Made by a program: the position numbers and the translations under genes. Shown piece after piece: positions 1-8,450 of a stretch of DNA of 57,952 bases (its first letter is position 1; the number at the start of each line of letters is the position of its first letter). Below the pieces are notes generated by a model, which searched no databases, was not told where the DNA came from, and saw nothing but the letters and a program-made list of their open reading frames with translations. This stretch comes from an uncultured Eubacteriales bacterium (lineage in GTDB: Bacteria > Bacillota > Clostridia > Christensenellales > Aristaeellaceae): positions 1 through 57,952 of the forward strand of contig OMZP01000008.1 of assembly GCA_900315585.1 (NCBI GenBank). Reading direction: 5' to 3'.

Positions 1-16
1 CAAACGACGCAATTCC

Positions 17-47
17 TGTCATCCTGAGCGCAGCGAAGGATCTGTAC
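17..47. repeat. Dispersed TCATCCTGAGCG-type repeat copy
   Basis: This is one copy of a short element with core TCATCCTGAGCG followed by CGAAGGATCT. Related copies occur at 6731-6759 (inverted), 6774-6982 (tandem), 44751-44781 and 47799-47832. It lies downstream of the leftward SpoIID-like gene. No coding potential is claimed. Confidence 0.75.
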
Positions 48-106
48 GAATCATCAAGGGATTACATTCTGCAAATCCCCCAACTTTCCGTGAAGAACCT
101 TTTCTT

Positions 107-1090
107 TTACCACAATTCCACGATCTCCACGCCCGGAAAGTACTTCTGGAGGATCGCTTCCGCGTCGGCTCCCTCCTCGGCCATCCGGTACGCGCCCCAC
201 TGGGAAAGGCCCACGCCGTGGCCGAAGCCGCGACCCTGGAAGGTCACCTTGCCGTCCTTCACTTCGATGTCGTCGATGAGCGTGCTCCTCAGCTTGTTCG
301 CGCCGATCTGGATGCGGAAGGAGGGCGCGGACACGCTCTCGCCGTTCACGATCAGCGTCTTTGCCCGGCCGGATTCCCCCTTCTCGCCCACCTTCACGCT
401 GGTCACGTCCTCAGTCACCTTCGTGCCCGCGTCGGCGCAGGCCCGCTTCACCTGTTCAGCGGTGAAAGTCGCCGTCCATTCCTTCGCGTTGTCCGGGGCC
501 TTATCGGATTCCTCGCTGGGCGCGGCCTGCAAATAGGCCGGGTCGCCGCCCTTGTACTCCAGCGCCACGGAGGGCAGCTCCGTCATGCCGCCGGAATGGG
601 CGTGGAACCAGGCGTTGGGAAATTCGCCCTCGTAGGCCATGGCCAGACCCCGGGTCTCCCGCACCGCCTCGGCCACCCGCTCGTTCACGCTGTCCGGCGC
701 GTAGGCCTGGGCCTCGGCAACATCGGTGGAAATGTCCGCGCCTTCGTACTTCGACCGCTTGTCTCCCAGAAACTTGAGCACAAACGTCCGCGCCAGAATG
801 GCCTGGGCCTTCAGCGCCTCCTCTGGCCAGTCGTTCTTCATCTCCCCGGCCACCACGCCCCGCACGTAGGCTTCGATGTCCATTTCCCTGACTTCTTCCG
901 CCTTCACGTCGTACACCTTCAAGACCGGCAGGCCCTCCTTGCCGATTTCCAGCTTCTCCGGCAGCGCCGGGGCGTTTTTGTCATCGCTGTTCAAGCGCCA
1001 GGTGAGACTCTCATCCACCCGGTCCATGCAGCCGCAGAGGATCAGCTGCACAATCATCAGCGTCAATATCGCGCAAATTGCCCGTCTCAT
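107..1090 (-). CDS. SpoIID/LytB-domain lipoprotein
   Basis: The product is about 327 residues and belongs to the SpoIID/LytB family, whose characterised member is a peptidoglycan lytic transglycosylase acting during spore engulfment. I see the family motifs RGVVAGEM near residue 86, with the glutamate expected to be catalytic, and GRGFGHGVGLSQWGA near the C-terminus. The N-terminus is a signal peptide ending in an LCGC lipobox, so the protein is probably membrane-anchored outside the cell. The start is set by GGGAGGTG at 7 nt spacing; an in-frame ATG six bases upstream overlaps that site. The gene sits beside glycogen genes rather than a sporulation operon, so it may be a LytB-type paralogue rather than SpoIID itself. 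Confidence 0.85.
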   Translation of the reverse strand: MRRAICAILTLMIVQLILCGCMDRVDESLTWRLNSDDKNAPALPEKLEIGKEGLPVLKVYDVKAEEVREMDIEAYVRGVVAGEMKNDWPEEALKAQAILARTFVLKFLGDKRSKYEGADISTDVAEAQAYAPDSVNERVAEAVRETRGLAMAYEGEFPNAWFHAHSGGMTELPSVALEYKGGDPAYLQAAPSEESDKAPDNAKEWTATFTAEQVKRACADAGTKVTEDVTSVKVGEKGESGRAKTLIVNGESVSAPSFRIQIGANKLRSTLIDDIEVKDGKVTFQGRGFGHGVGLSQWGAYRMAEEGADAEAILQKYFPGVEIVELW

Positions 1091-1210
1091 TCCCATCACC
1101 TCCCGCTTATTATCCGCCGGAGCCGCGGTTCTATGCGTCTCCGTGAAAACCGTTTCGCCTTGCAATCCCCAATTTCTACTGAATAATTGAGAAAAAATGT
1201 CCGAAAACTA

Positions 1211-1273
1211 TAGATTTTTTTGGAAGAATGTTGTATACTATATTATGATATGGTTACGGGCGCAAATACCCGT
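1211..1273 (+). promoter_or_regulatory. Probable glgC promoter and 5' UTR hairpin
   Basis: A TATACT box at 1234-1239 has a weak -35 (TAGATT) 17 bp upstream. An alternative pair is TTGGAA 1220-1225 with TATTAT 1241-1246, which has a short 15-bp spacer. ACGGGCGCA...ACCCGT at 1256-1273 can form a small hairpin. A very similar leader hairpin is found at 20082-20100 ahead of the flavoprotein reductase. Confidence 0.45.
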
Positions 1274-1305
1274 CCGTCTCATTAGTAACAGAAAGTAGGG
1301 ATAGC

Positions 1306-2502
1306 GTGAAGAAAAAGAAGTGTATCGCCATGCTTCTGGCTGGCGGTCAGGGCAGCCGCCTGGGCCTGCTCACGAAGGTGATGGCGAAGCCCGCCGTGCC
1401 CTTCGGGGGAAAGTACCGCATCATTGACTTTCCCCTGTCCAACTGCACCAATTCCAACATCGACACCGTGGGCGTGCTCACCCAGTATCGGCCCCTGGAG
1501 CTGAACAGCTACATCGGCTCCGGCCAGACCTGGGATTTGGATCTGAGCTACGGCGGCGTATACGTGCTGCCGCCCTATGCCACCGCCGATTCCAGCGAGT
1601 GGTACAAGGGCACCGCCAATGCCATCTTCCAGAACTTTGCCTTCATCGAGCAGTTCGATCCGGAATACGTGCTGGTGCTCTCCGGCGACCACATCTATAA
1701 AATGGACTACAACCGGATGCTCCAGGCCCACATCGATCGCAACGCCGACGTCACCATCGCTGTGCGCCCCGTGCCGTGGGAGGTGGCCCCGTCCTTCGGC
1801 ATCATGAACGTGGACGAGAACGACGCCATCATCGAGTTCGAGGAGAAGCCGGCCAAGCCCAAGAGCAACCTGGCCTCCATGGGCGTCTACATCTTCACCT
1901 GGGATGTGATGAAGAAGTACCTCACCGAGGACAACGCCGATCCGAAGAGCAAGAATGACTTCGGCAAGAACATCATTCCCAACCTGCTGAACGACAAGAA
2001 GGCCCTGTACGCCTACGCCTTCACCGACTACTGGAAGGACGTGGGCACCATTGCTTCCCTGTGGGAGGCCAACATGGACCTTTTGAAGGATCCGCCGGAG
2101 TTTGACCTCACCGACCCGCGCTGGAAGATCTATTCCCGCACGCCGGTGATGCCGCCCCACTACATCGCCGAAGGCGCCGTGGTGGCCAACTCCATGATCA
2201 CCGAGGGCTGCGACATCCGCGGCACCGTGTCCGACAGCGTGCTGTTCGCGGGCGTGAAGGTGGCCGAGGGCGCCGTGGTCGAGGACAGTGTCATCATGCC
2301 AGGCACCACCGTCGAGTCCGGGGCCGTGGTTCGCCGCTGCATCGTGGCGGAAAACTGCGTGATCTCCAAGGGCTGCAAGGTGGGCGAAGCCGACGGCGAC
2401 ATCGCCCTGATCGGCCAGGGCACCACCCTGCCGGAGGGCTACGTGGTCAAGGCGGGCACCCAGGCAGACACAGAATCCATTCTCGGAAAGGAGGGCGCCT
2501 GA
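1306..2502 (+). CDS. glgC: Glucose-1-phosphate adenylyltransferase, catalytic subunit
   Basis: This enzyme makes ADP-glucose from ATP and glucose-1-phosphate, the committed step of bacterial glycogen synthesis. The N-terminal nucleotide-binding loop [17 protein letters not shown] is intact, followed by the [10 protein letters not shown] segment. The C-terminal third carries left-handed beta-helix repeats. The length of 398 aa is normal. Translation starts at GTG after a weak purine-rich site. It is directly followed by glgD with one base between stop and start, so the two are translationally linked. A GlgC/GlgD pair is typical of Bacillota, where GlgD modulates GlgC. Confidence 0.96.
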   Translation: MKKKKCIAMLLAGGQGSRLGLLTKVMAKPAVPFGGKYRIIDFPLSNCTNSNIDTVGVLTQYRPLELNSYIGSGQTWDLDLSYGGVYVLPPYATADSSEWYKGTANAIFQNFAFIEQFDPEYVLVLSGDHIYKMDYNRMLQAHIDRNADVTIAVRPVPWEVAPSFGIMNVDENDAIIEFEEKPAKPKSNLASMGVYIFTWDVMKKYLTEDNADPKSKNDFGKNIIPNLLNDKKALYAYAFTDYWKDVGTIASLWEANMDLLKDPPEFDLTDPRWKIYSRTPVMPPHYIAEGAVVANSMITEGCDIRGTVSDSVLFAGVKVAEGAVVEDSVIMPGTTVESGAVVRRCIVAENCVISKGCKVGEADGDIALIGQGTTLPEGYVVKAGTQADTESILGKEGA

Positions 2503-2503
2503 T

Positions 2504-3640
2504 ATGAATGACGTGATGGGCATTGTCTATACTTCCAAAGACGACCTCACCCTGCGCGAGCTCACCAGCCAGCGCGCGGTGGCCGCCATCCCGGTGGCCG
2601 GGCGCTATCGCATCATTGACTTCACGCTTTCCAGCCTGGTGAACAGCAACATTCACAACGTCGGCATCATCGCCCAGAAGAACTATCACTCCCTGATGGA
2701 TCACCTGGGCTCCGGCAAGGACTGGGATCTGCACACCCGCAACAACGGCCTGTTCATCCTGCCGCCCTTCCTCACCCGGGAAAACGGCGGCGAGTACAGC
2801 GGCGTGCTGGACGCGCTGAAGGCCAACTTTGACTATCTGCGCCGCTCCCGGCAGGAGTTCGTGATCCTGACCAACAGCGATTACATCATGAACACCTCCT
2901 TCGAGCCGATGATCCAGCAGCACATCAAGTCCGGCGCGGACATCACGCTGATGTACAAGAAGGCCACCCCGGAGATCACGGAGTTCTCCTCCTCCTCCAA
3001 GAACAACCACTGCTATCTGAACGTGGACGAGAACAACGTGGTCAAGGACATCGAGATCAACCCCAACGCGGCCTCCTACGACAACCTGTACCTGAACGTA
3101 ATGATGATCAAGCGCACCATGCTGATGTACGTGGTGGACCAGGTCATCTCCCACGGCAGCCACGACCTCTACGCCGACGTGCTGCGCCCGTTCATCAACT
3201 CCGGCGCGCTGAAGATCATGGCCTATGAGGAGCAGGGCTACTACCGCCGCATCGAGACCATCCGGGGCTACTTCAACTTCAACATGGACCTGCTCAAGCC
3301 CGGCGTTCGGGACGAACTGTTCGGCGGCAACCCGGTGTACACCAAGACCCGGGACTACATCCCCACCATCTATCGCGGCAACGCGAAGATCGCCAGCTCC
3401 CTGATCGCGGACGGCTGCGTGATCGACGGCGAGGTGGAGAACTGCGTGCTGTTCCGCGGCGTGCGCGTAGGCAAGGGCGCGAAGCTGAAGAATTGCGTGA
3501 TCATGCAGGACGGCTACATCGAGGAGGGCGTGGAGCTTGAAAACGTCATCTTCGACAAGGCGGTCACCATCCGCAGCAACAGCCGCCTGATCGGCCAGAA
3601 GCAGTATCCCATCGTCATCGGCAAGAACATCACCCTGTAA
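2504..3640 (+). CDS. glgD: ADP-glucose pyrophosphorylase regulatory subunit GlgD
   Basis: The product is 378 aa and homologous to GlgC, with RYRIIDFTLSSLVNSNIHNV and a C-terminal beta-helix. Its N-terminal loop reads LRELTSQRAVAAIPVAG and lacks the glycine-rich GGxGxRL catalytic loop seen in the adjacent GlgC. This is the expected signature of GlgD, the non-catalytic partner that raises GlgC activity in Bacillota. The start overlaps the end of glgC (TGATATGA) and uses a GGAGGG site inside the glgC 3' end. Hetero-oligomer formation with GlgC is known for the family and is inferred here. Confidence 0.95.
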   Translation: MNDVMGIVYTSKDDLTLRELTSQRAVAAIPVAGRYRIIDFTLSSLVNSNIHNVGIIAQKNYHSLMDHLGSGKDWDLHTRNNGLFILPPFLTRENGGEYSGVLDALKANFDYLRRSRQEFVILTNSDYIMNTSFEPMIQQHIKSGADITLMYKKATPEITEFSSSSKNNHCYLNVDENNVVKDIEINPNAASYDNLYLNVMMIKRTMLMYVVDQVISHGSHDLYADVLRPFINSGALKIMAYEEQGYYRRIETIRGYFNFNMDLLKPGVRDELFGGNPVYTKTRDYIPTIYRGNAKIASSLIADGCVIDGEVENCVLFRGVRVGKGAKLKNCVIMQDGYIEEGVELENVIFDKAVTIRSNSRLIGQKQYPIVIGKNITL

Positions 3641-3726
3641 AGACGACCTCTTACATGGCGCGACCGGTTCGCGTTCCCCTGCGGACCGGCGCGCCCATTC
3701 CAATCCCAAACCAGGAGGACAATGCC

Positions 3727-5361
3727 ATGAAAATACTCTTTGCAACTTCGGAATGCGTACCGTTCGTCAAAACCGGAGGCCTCGCGGACGTGGTCAGCGC
3801 GCTGCCCCGGGAGATTCTGAAGGCGGGCGAGGATGTGCGGGTGATCCTGCCGCTGTACAAAGCCATCGGCCAGGAGTGGCGGGAGCAAATGCAGCACGTG
3901 TTGTACTTCTATGTGAACCTCGGCTGGCGCAGACAGTATGTGGGCATTGAGACGCTGCAATACGCGGGCATCACCTATTACTTCGTGGACAACGAGCAGT
4001 ACTTCGGCCGTGACTACATCTACGGCATGGGCGGCGACGAGGGCGAGCGTTTCGCGTTCTTCTGCCGGGCCGTGCTGGAGGCGCTGCCGAAGATCGACTT
4101 CATCCCGGACGTGCTGCACTGCCACGACTGGCAGACGGGCCTGATCCCGGTGCTGCACAAGCTGCAATACCGGCAGCTGGAGCTGTTTGAGAACATCCGC
4201 ACAGTGTTCACCATCCACAACCTGCAATACCAGGGCCTGTTCCCCATCGACACCATCGAGGACCTTTTGTACCTGGGCAACCTCGCCTACACCAGCGACG
4301 CGCTGGAGTTCTACGGCATGTGCTCCTGCATGAAGGGCGGCATCGTGTTCTCCGATGAGATCACCACCGTCAGCCCCACCTATTCCCAGGAGATTCAGAC
4401 CGCCTACTACGGCGAGCGCCTGGATGGCCTGCTCCGCAGCCGCGTCGACCACCTCTCCGGTATTCTCAACGGCATCGACACCGTGGAGTACGACCCGGAG
4501 AAGGACGGCCTGCTGACCGCGAACTACACCGCCGATACCTTCTCCAAGAAGGTTGAGAACAAGCTGGCGCTGCAGCGGGAACTGGGCCTGACCGTGGACG
4601 CGGAGGTGCCCATGATCGCCATGATCACCCGCCTGTCCGGCCAGAAGGGGCTGGACCTGGTGGAGTGCGTACTGCCGGAGATCATGAACACCGGCGCGCA
4701 GCTGGTGGTGCTGGGCATGGGCGAGAGCCGCTACGTGGACCTGTTCAGCTGGGCCCAGTGGAAGTATCCCCAGCAGGTGTCCGCCAACTTCCAGATGAAC
4801 CACGCCCTGGCCCACAAGCTCTATGCCGCGGCGGACATGTACCTGATGCCCTCGCTGTTTGAGCCCTGCGGCCTCAGCCAGCTGATCTCGCTGCGCTACG
4901 GCACACTGCCCATCACCCGCGAGACCGGCGGCCTGCGGGACACCGTACTGGCCTACAACGAGTTCACCGGCGACGGCAACGGCTTCACCTTCCTCTACTA
5001 CAACGCCCACGACATGCTCCACGTGATCGAGAACGCCGTGAGGATGTTCCACGACCAGAAGGACGTGTTCAAAGGCCTGGCCATCCGCGCCATGAAGGGC
5101 CAGTACGGCTGGGATCAGTCGGCGAAGAAGTACATCGACCTGTACGCCAGGCTGATCGCCAACCCTTCCGCGCCGCTGCCCGGCGAGGCGCCCGCGCCCG
5201 CGGAGGAGGAGGCCCCGAAGCCGGCTAAGAAGAAGGCCGCGCCGAAGGCGACGGCGGCGAAGAAGCCCGCCGCGAAGAAGCCGGCGGCCAAGGCCGAGGC
5301 AAAGAGCGCGGCGGAGAAGAAGCCCCGCGCGCCGAGGAAAAAGGCGGAGCCCGCCAAGTAA
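3727..5361 (+). CDS. glgA: Glycogen synthase with lysine/alanine/proline-rich tail
   Basis: This GT5 family glycogen (starch) synthase extends alpha-1,4-glucan from ADP-glucose. It begins MKILFATSECVPFVKTGGLADVV with the ADP-glucose-binding KTGGLADV motif; HDWQTGLIP and the C-terminal PSLFEPCGLSQ segment are present. The ATG at 3727 follows AGGAGG at good spacing; an upstream in-frame ATG at 3655 has no site and would add a non-homologous extension. The normal catalytic region ends near residue 485. About 60 further residues are almost only Lys, Ala, Pro and Glu (AKKPAAKKPAAKAEAK), resembling histone H1 tails. That tail is unusual for GlgA. Confidence 0.95.
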   Translation: MKILFATSECVPFVKTGGLADVVSALPREILKAGEDVRVILPLYKAIGQEWREQMQHVLYFYVNLGWRRQYVGIETLQYAGITYYFVDNEQYFGRDYIYGMGGDEGERFAFFCRAVLEALPKIDFIPDVLHCHDWQTGLIPVLHKLQYRQLELFENIRTVFTIHNLQYQGLFPIDTIEDLLYLGNLAYTSDALEFYGMCSCMKGGIVFSDEITTVSPTYSQEIQTAYYGERLDGLLRSRVDHLSGILNGIDTVEYDPEKDGLLTANYTADTFSKKVENKLALQRELGLTVDAEVPMIAMITRLSGQKGLDLVECVLPEIMNTGAQLVVLGMGESRYVDLFSWAQWKYPQQVSANFQMNHALAHKLYAAADMYLMPSLFEPCGLSQLISLRYGTLPITRETGGLRDTVLAYNEFTGDGNGFTFLYYNAHDMLHVIENAVRMFHDQKDVFKGLAIRAMKGQYGWDQSAKKYIDLYARLIANPSAPLPGEAPAPAEEEAPKPAKKKAAPKATAAKKPAAKKPAAKAEAKSAAEKKPRAPRKKAEPAK

Positions 5362-5368
5362 AAAACGT

Positions 5369-5422
5369 CTTCCATCAACTGGAATAACCGATGGCAAGCA
5401 TCGGTTATTCCTTTGATGGAAG
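5369..5422. terminator. Long hairpin downstream of glgA
   Basis: CTTCCATCAA and GGAATAACCGATG pair with CATCGGTTATTCC and TTGATGGAAG around a 4-nt loop, giving a stem over 20 bp. It begins 7 nt after the glgA stop. No T-run follows on the plus strand; a run of six T's exists only on the minus side. It may act as a processing or stabilising hairpin, or as a weak terminator before the AAA+ gene. Confidence 0.6.
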
Positions 5423-5446
5423 AAATCATATCATGGAGATTGGACT

Positions 5447-6646
5447 ATGGATAACAGAGACGAAATCATCCGCACCCAGATGGACGTGATCAGCACGCTG
5501 GTGAACAACAACCTGAGCAAACTGGCGGACGACATATGGGGTTCTCCCGCGCCGAAGAAGCCGGTGACGAACGAGAAGAAGGGACCGGTGACGCCCCCTG
5601 TGAAGGACGCCTCCCCCGCCCCTGCGCCCCAGGCCCAGGCCGCGCCCGGTGCGGAAGCTGAGGAGGAGAACACCCCGCCGGAGAAGATCGAGGATTTGAA
5701 GGCGGAGCTGAACGAGCTGATCGGCCTGGATGGCGTGAAGAAAGAGGTCAACAACCTCATCAACATCGTCACCATCTACAACCTGCGCCGCCAGCAGGGC
5801 CTCAAGACCGTGGACATGTCGCTGCACATGGTGTTCTCCGGCAACCCCGGCACCGGCAAGACGATGATCGCCAGGCTGATGAGCCGCATCTACAAGAGCC
5901 TGGGCATGCTGAACAAGGGCCATCTGGTGGAGGTGGACCGCTCCGGCCTGGTGGCGGGCTACGTGGGCCAGACGGCCACCAAGACCAGCGCCGCCATCGA
6001 AAAGGCGCTGGGCGGCGTGCTGTTCATCGACGAGGCCTACGCACTGAACAACAAGTCCGAGAACGACTTCGGCCAGGAGGCCATCGACACGCTGCTCAAG
6101 GCCATGGAGGATCACCGGGACGACCTGGTGGTGATCGTGGCGGGCTACGACGGGCTGATGGATCAGTTCATCCACTCCAACCCCGGCCTGGAGTCCCGCT
6201 TCAACCGCTACCTGCACTTCGACGACTACAACGCCGAGGAAATGCTGGCAATTCTGGATTTGCAGCTGAAAAAGGGCCAGTACCAGCTTTCCGACGATGC
6301 CCGGGATGCCGTAAAGGATTATATCGTAGCGGCCAACACCTCCTCCATCGCCTTCGGCAACGCCCGCGGCGTGCGCAATATCTTTGAGCGACTGCTGGTG
6401 GCCCAGGCCAACCGCCTCGCCCAGAACCCGGACGTGACCAAGGATGACCTGATGACCATTACCTCAGACGATGTGGCCGCGGCCCGGGCCAGCGACGAGA
6501 AGATGCTCGCCGCCGAGAAGGCCCAGCAGGAGCTGATCAAGTCCGCCGAGGACACCATCGCGGAGCTCAAGGCCCTGTCCAAAAATGTGCCGGTGAAGCT
6601 GGAGATCCCGGAGGGCGACGAAGAACCCAAAGTAAACGAAGAGTGA
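5447..6646 (+). CDS. CbxX/CfqX (SpoVK-like) AAA+ ATPase
   Basis: The product is 399 aa. Residues 1-85 are a variable segment with a Pro/Ala-rich linker. A single AAA+ domain follows, with Walker A GNPGTGKT at residues 132-139, Walker B LFIDEAYAL near 192, and a helical lid. It matches the CbxX/CfqX family, which includes SpoVK of sporulation and red-type Rubisco activases. These are hexameric remodelling ATPases. The substrate is unknown here. Its position 85 nt after glgA, in the same direction, suggests possible cotranscription with glycogen genes, although a strong hairpin intervenes. The start is supported by GGAG upstream of the ATG. SpoVK is an alternative name but I cannot show orthology. 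Confidence 0.85.
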   Translation: MDNRDEIIRTQMDVISTLVNNNLSKLADDIWGSPAPKKPVTNEKKGPVTPPVKDASPAPAPQAQAAPGAEAEEENTPPEKIEDLKAELNELIGLDGVKKEVNNLINIVTIYNLRRQQGLKTVDMSLHMVFSGNPGTGKTMIARLMSRIYKSLGMLNKGHLVEVDRSGLVAGYVGQTATKTSAAIEKALGGVLFIDEAYALNNKSENDFGQEAIDTLLKAMEDHRDDLVVIVAGYDGLMDQFIHSNPGLESRFNRYLHFDDYNAEEMLAILDLQLKKGQYQLSDDARDAVKDYIVAANTSSIAFGNARGVRNIFERLLVAQANRLAQNPDVTKDDLMTITSDDVAAARASDEKMLAAEKAQQELIKSAEDTIAELKALSKNVPVKLEIPEGDEEPKVNEE

Positions 6647-6773
6647 TAAAGTGAGAGTTTAGAGTTGAGATTGGATAGCTAACGTGGCAATCCATACTGC
6701 TTCGCTCAATATGATCTACTCAGCAAACGTACAGATCCTTCGCTTCGCTCAGGATGACAGCGTTTCATAACCC
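6647..6773. repeat. Intergenic remnants: AGAGTTTAGAGTT element and inverted CATCCTGAGC copy
   Basis: A GAGAGTTTAGAGTT element begins 4 nt after the AAA+ stop codon. It belongs to the family seen at 15305-15362 and 25148-25216. An inverted copy of the CCTGAGCG...GGATCT element occupies 6731-6759. Nothing coding is visible. Confidence 0.7.
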
Positions 6774-6982
6774 GTCATCCTGAGCGTCGGCGAAGGATCT
6801 GTTCTTCTGACAGCGAATCAAGGCCGTTCGCATGTCATCCTGAGCGTCAGCGAAGGATCTGTTCTTCTGACAGCGAATCAAGGCCGTTCGCATGTCATTC
6901 TGAGTGTCGGCGAAGGATCTGTCCTTCTGACAGCGAATCAAGGCCGTTCGCATGTCATCCTGAGCGTCAGCGAAGGATCTGT
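6774..6982. repeat. 60-bp tandem repeat, about 3.5 copies
   Basis: Three units of exactly 60 bp start at 6774, 6834 and 6894, and a fourth partial unit ends near 6982. Each contains the dispersed core GTCATCCTGAGCG...CGAAGGATCTG plus a unique filler that includes CTTCTGACAGCGAATCAAGG. Units differ at only a few positions. No gene is seen between here and the end of the aspartokinase gene at 7066. Confidence 0.9.
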
Positions 6983-7065
6983 GCATTGTAATCGTGGAAT
7001 ACATGGCGAAAGCAGTCATTCGACTGCTTCCCCCACCATTCTATCTCGGCTCTTATCTAAACATC

Positions 7066-8391
7066 TTAATCTTTTACAAACGCCCGGTAGATCGCGTTCA
7101 TGGCGGTCTCGAAGTCCTCGATGTTGATGCCCACGATGATGTTCATCTCGCTGGAGCCCTGGTCGATCATGCGGATGTTCACGCCCGCCTCGTAGAGGGC
7201 GGTAAACAGCTTCGCCGCGGTGCCGGGGGTGCTGGACATGCCGTGGCCCACGGTGGCGATCAGGGCGATGCCGGCGCTGATCTCGATGGAATCCGGCTGG
7301 CAGGTCTGCTGGATGCGCTGGATGATCTGGTCCTTGCGGGTCACCAGCTCCTTGTCCGCGATGACCACGGACATGGTGTCGATGCCGGTGGGCAGGTGTT
7401 CAAAGGACACGCCGAAGTCCTCCAGGGCCTGGAGCACGCGACGGCCGAAGCCCAGCTCCGCGTTCATCATGGCCTTCTCGATGGAGAGCAGCGTGAAGTT
7501 CTTGTGGCCGGCGATGCCGGTGATGACGGACTGGCCTTCCTGGGGCCGGGTCTGCATCACGATCATCGTGCCGGGGTCCTCCGGCGCGTTGGTGTTGCGG
7601 ATGTTGGTGGGGATGCCCGCCTTGTGCACCGGGAAGATGGCGTCCTCGTGGAGCACCGTCGCGCCCATGTAGGAAAGCTCCCGCAGCTCCGCGTAGGACA
7701 GCTCCCGGATGACCTTCGGGTTCTTGACGATCCTGGGGTCCGCCATCATGAAGCCGGAAACGTCCGTCCAGTTCACGTATACATCCGCCTTGGCGGCCCG
7801 GGACACGATGGCCCCGGAGATGTCGCTGCCGCCGCGGGAGAAGGTGTGCACGTCGCCGTTGGGATAGGAGCCGTAGAAGCCCGGGATCACGGCGCGGGGA
7901 TGGTTCTTCAGCGCCTCCGTGAGCACCTCGTTGGTCCACTCGGCCGCGAAGGCGCCCTGTCGGTCAAACTTGATCACGTCCTGGGCGTCGATGAAATCCC
8001 AGCCCAGGTATTTGGACAGCATCACGCCGTTCATGTATTCGCCGCGACTGGCGGCAAAGTCCGGGTTCTTGTAGCGGCGGATGGCGTCGCTGGTCTCCAG
8101 CAGCATCCCCTGCACGTCGAAGTCCAGCTCCAGTTCCTCGGCGATCTGCGTGTAGCGATCCGCGATCTTCTTGAACAGCTCCTCGTGGCTCTTGCCGCGC
8201 TCCACCAGGCGATGGCACTGGTAGAGCAGATCCGTGATCTTCTCGTCCTCGCTGAACCGCTTGCCGGGGGCGCTGGGGACCACATAGCAGTAATCCGGGT
8301 CCGATTCGATGATCGCCTTCACCCGGCGGAAGTGCTCCGCGTCAGCCAGAGATGAGCCGCCGAACTTCGCCACTTTGATACCCAATTTCAA
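7066..8391 (-). CDS. lysC: Aspartokinase
   Basis: This enzyme phosphorylates aspartate as the first step of lysine, threonine, methionine and diaminopimelate biosynthesis. The N-terminal KFGGSS substrate-binding motif is at about residue 10. The amino-acid kinase domain runs to roughly residue 290, and tandem ACT domains follow (for example the VTGIAGHKNF and GHGMSSTPGTAAK segments), so feedback regulation is expected. The length of 441 aa is typical of monofunctional enzymes. The start is TTG; two in-frame TTG codons six bases apart both follow GGGAG and either could be used. It lies 54 nt downstream of ysxC in the same direction, with a repeat in the gap. lysA of the same pathway is elsewhere at 35234. 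Confidence 0.93.
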   Translation of the reverse strand: MKLGIKVAKFGGSSLADAEHFRRVKAIIESDPDYCYVVPSAPGKRFSEDEKITDLLYQCHRLVERGKSHEELFKKIADRYTQIAEELELDFDVQGMLLETSDAIRRYKNPDFAASRGEYMNGVMLSKYLGWDFIDAQDVIKFDRQGAFAAEWTNEVLTEALKNHPRAVIPGFYGSYPNGDVHTFSRGGSDISGAIVSRAAKADVYVNWTDVSGFMMADPRIVKNPKVIRELSYAELRELSYMGATVLHEDAIFPVHKAGIPTNIRNTNAPEDPGTMIVMQTRPQEGQSVITGIAGHKNFTLLSIEKAMMNAELGFGRRVLQALEDFGVSFEHLPTGIDTMSVVIADKELVTRKDQIIQRIQQTCQPDSIEISAGIALIATVGHGMSSTPGTAAKLFTALYEAGVNIRMIDQGSSEMNIIVGINIEDFETAMNAIYRAFVKD

Positions 8392-8417
8392 TTTCTCCCT
8401 TCGAGATGGTTGTGCTT

Positions 8418-8450
8418 TGGTACGCGGACGCGATGAATCGCGTCCCTACG
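8418..8450. repeat. GTAGGGACGC-type palindromic repeat
   Basis: GGACGCGATGAATCGCGTCC at 8426-8445 is a near-perfect palindrome flanked by the family's CTACG end. The TAG stop codon of ysxC (8446-8448) is read from the repeat's own CGTAGGGACGC sequence. Related copies lie at 12423-12518 and 46972-47093. Confidence 0.8.

Noticed and set aside
3514..5397. Leftward 627-codon frame opposite glgA
   Set aside because: Antisense shadow with no start signal; composition reflects the glgA reverse strand.
6774..6982. Possible CRISPR array
   Set aside because: The segments between the conserved cores are themselves identical, so there are no unique spacers, and no cas genes are nearby.
6765..7019. Leftward open frame encoding repeated RSFADAQDD-like peptides
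   Set aside because: It is a translation of the 60-bp tandem repeat; no ribosome-binding site and no homology beyond the repeat itself.
7066..8445. Lysine riboswitch upstream of aspartokinase or lysA
   Set aside because: Only 54 nt (mostly a repeat) precede aspartokinase, and only about 25 nt lie between the lysA promoter and its start codon.
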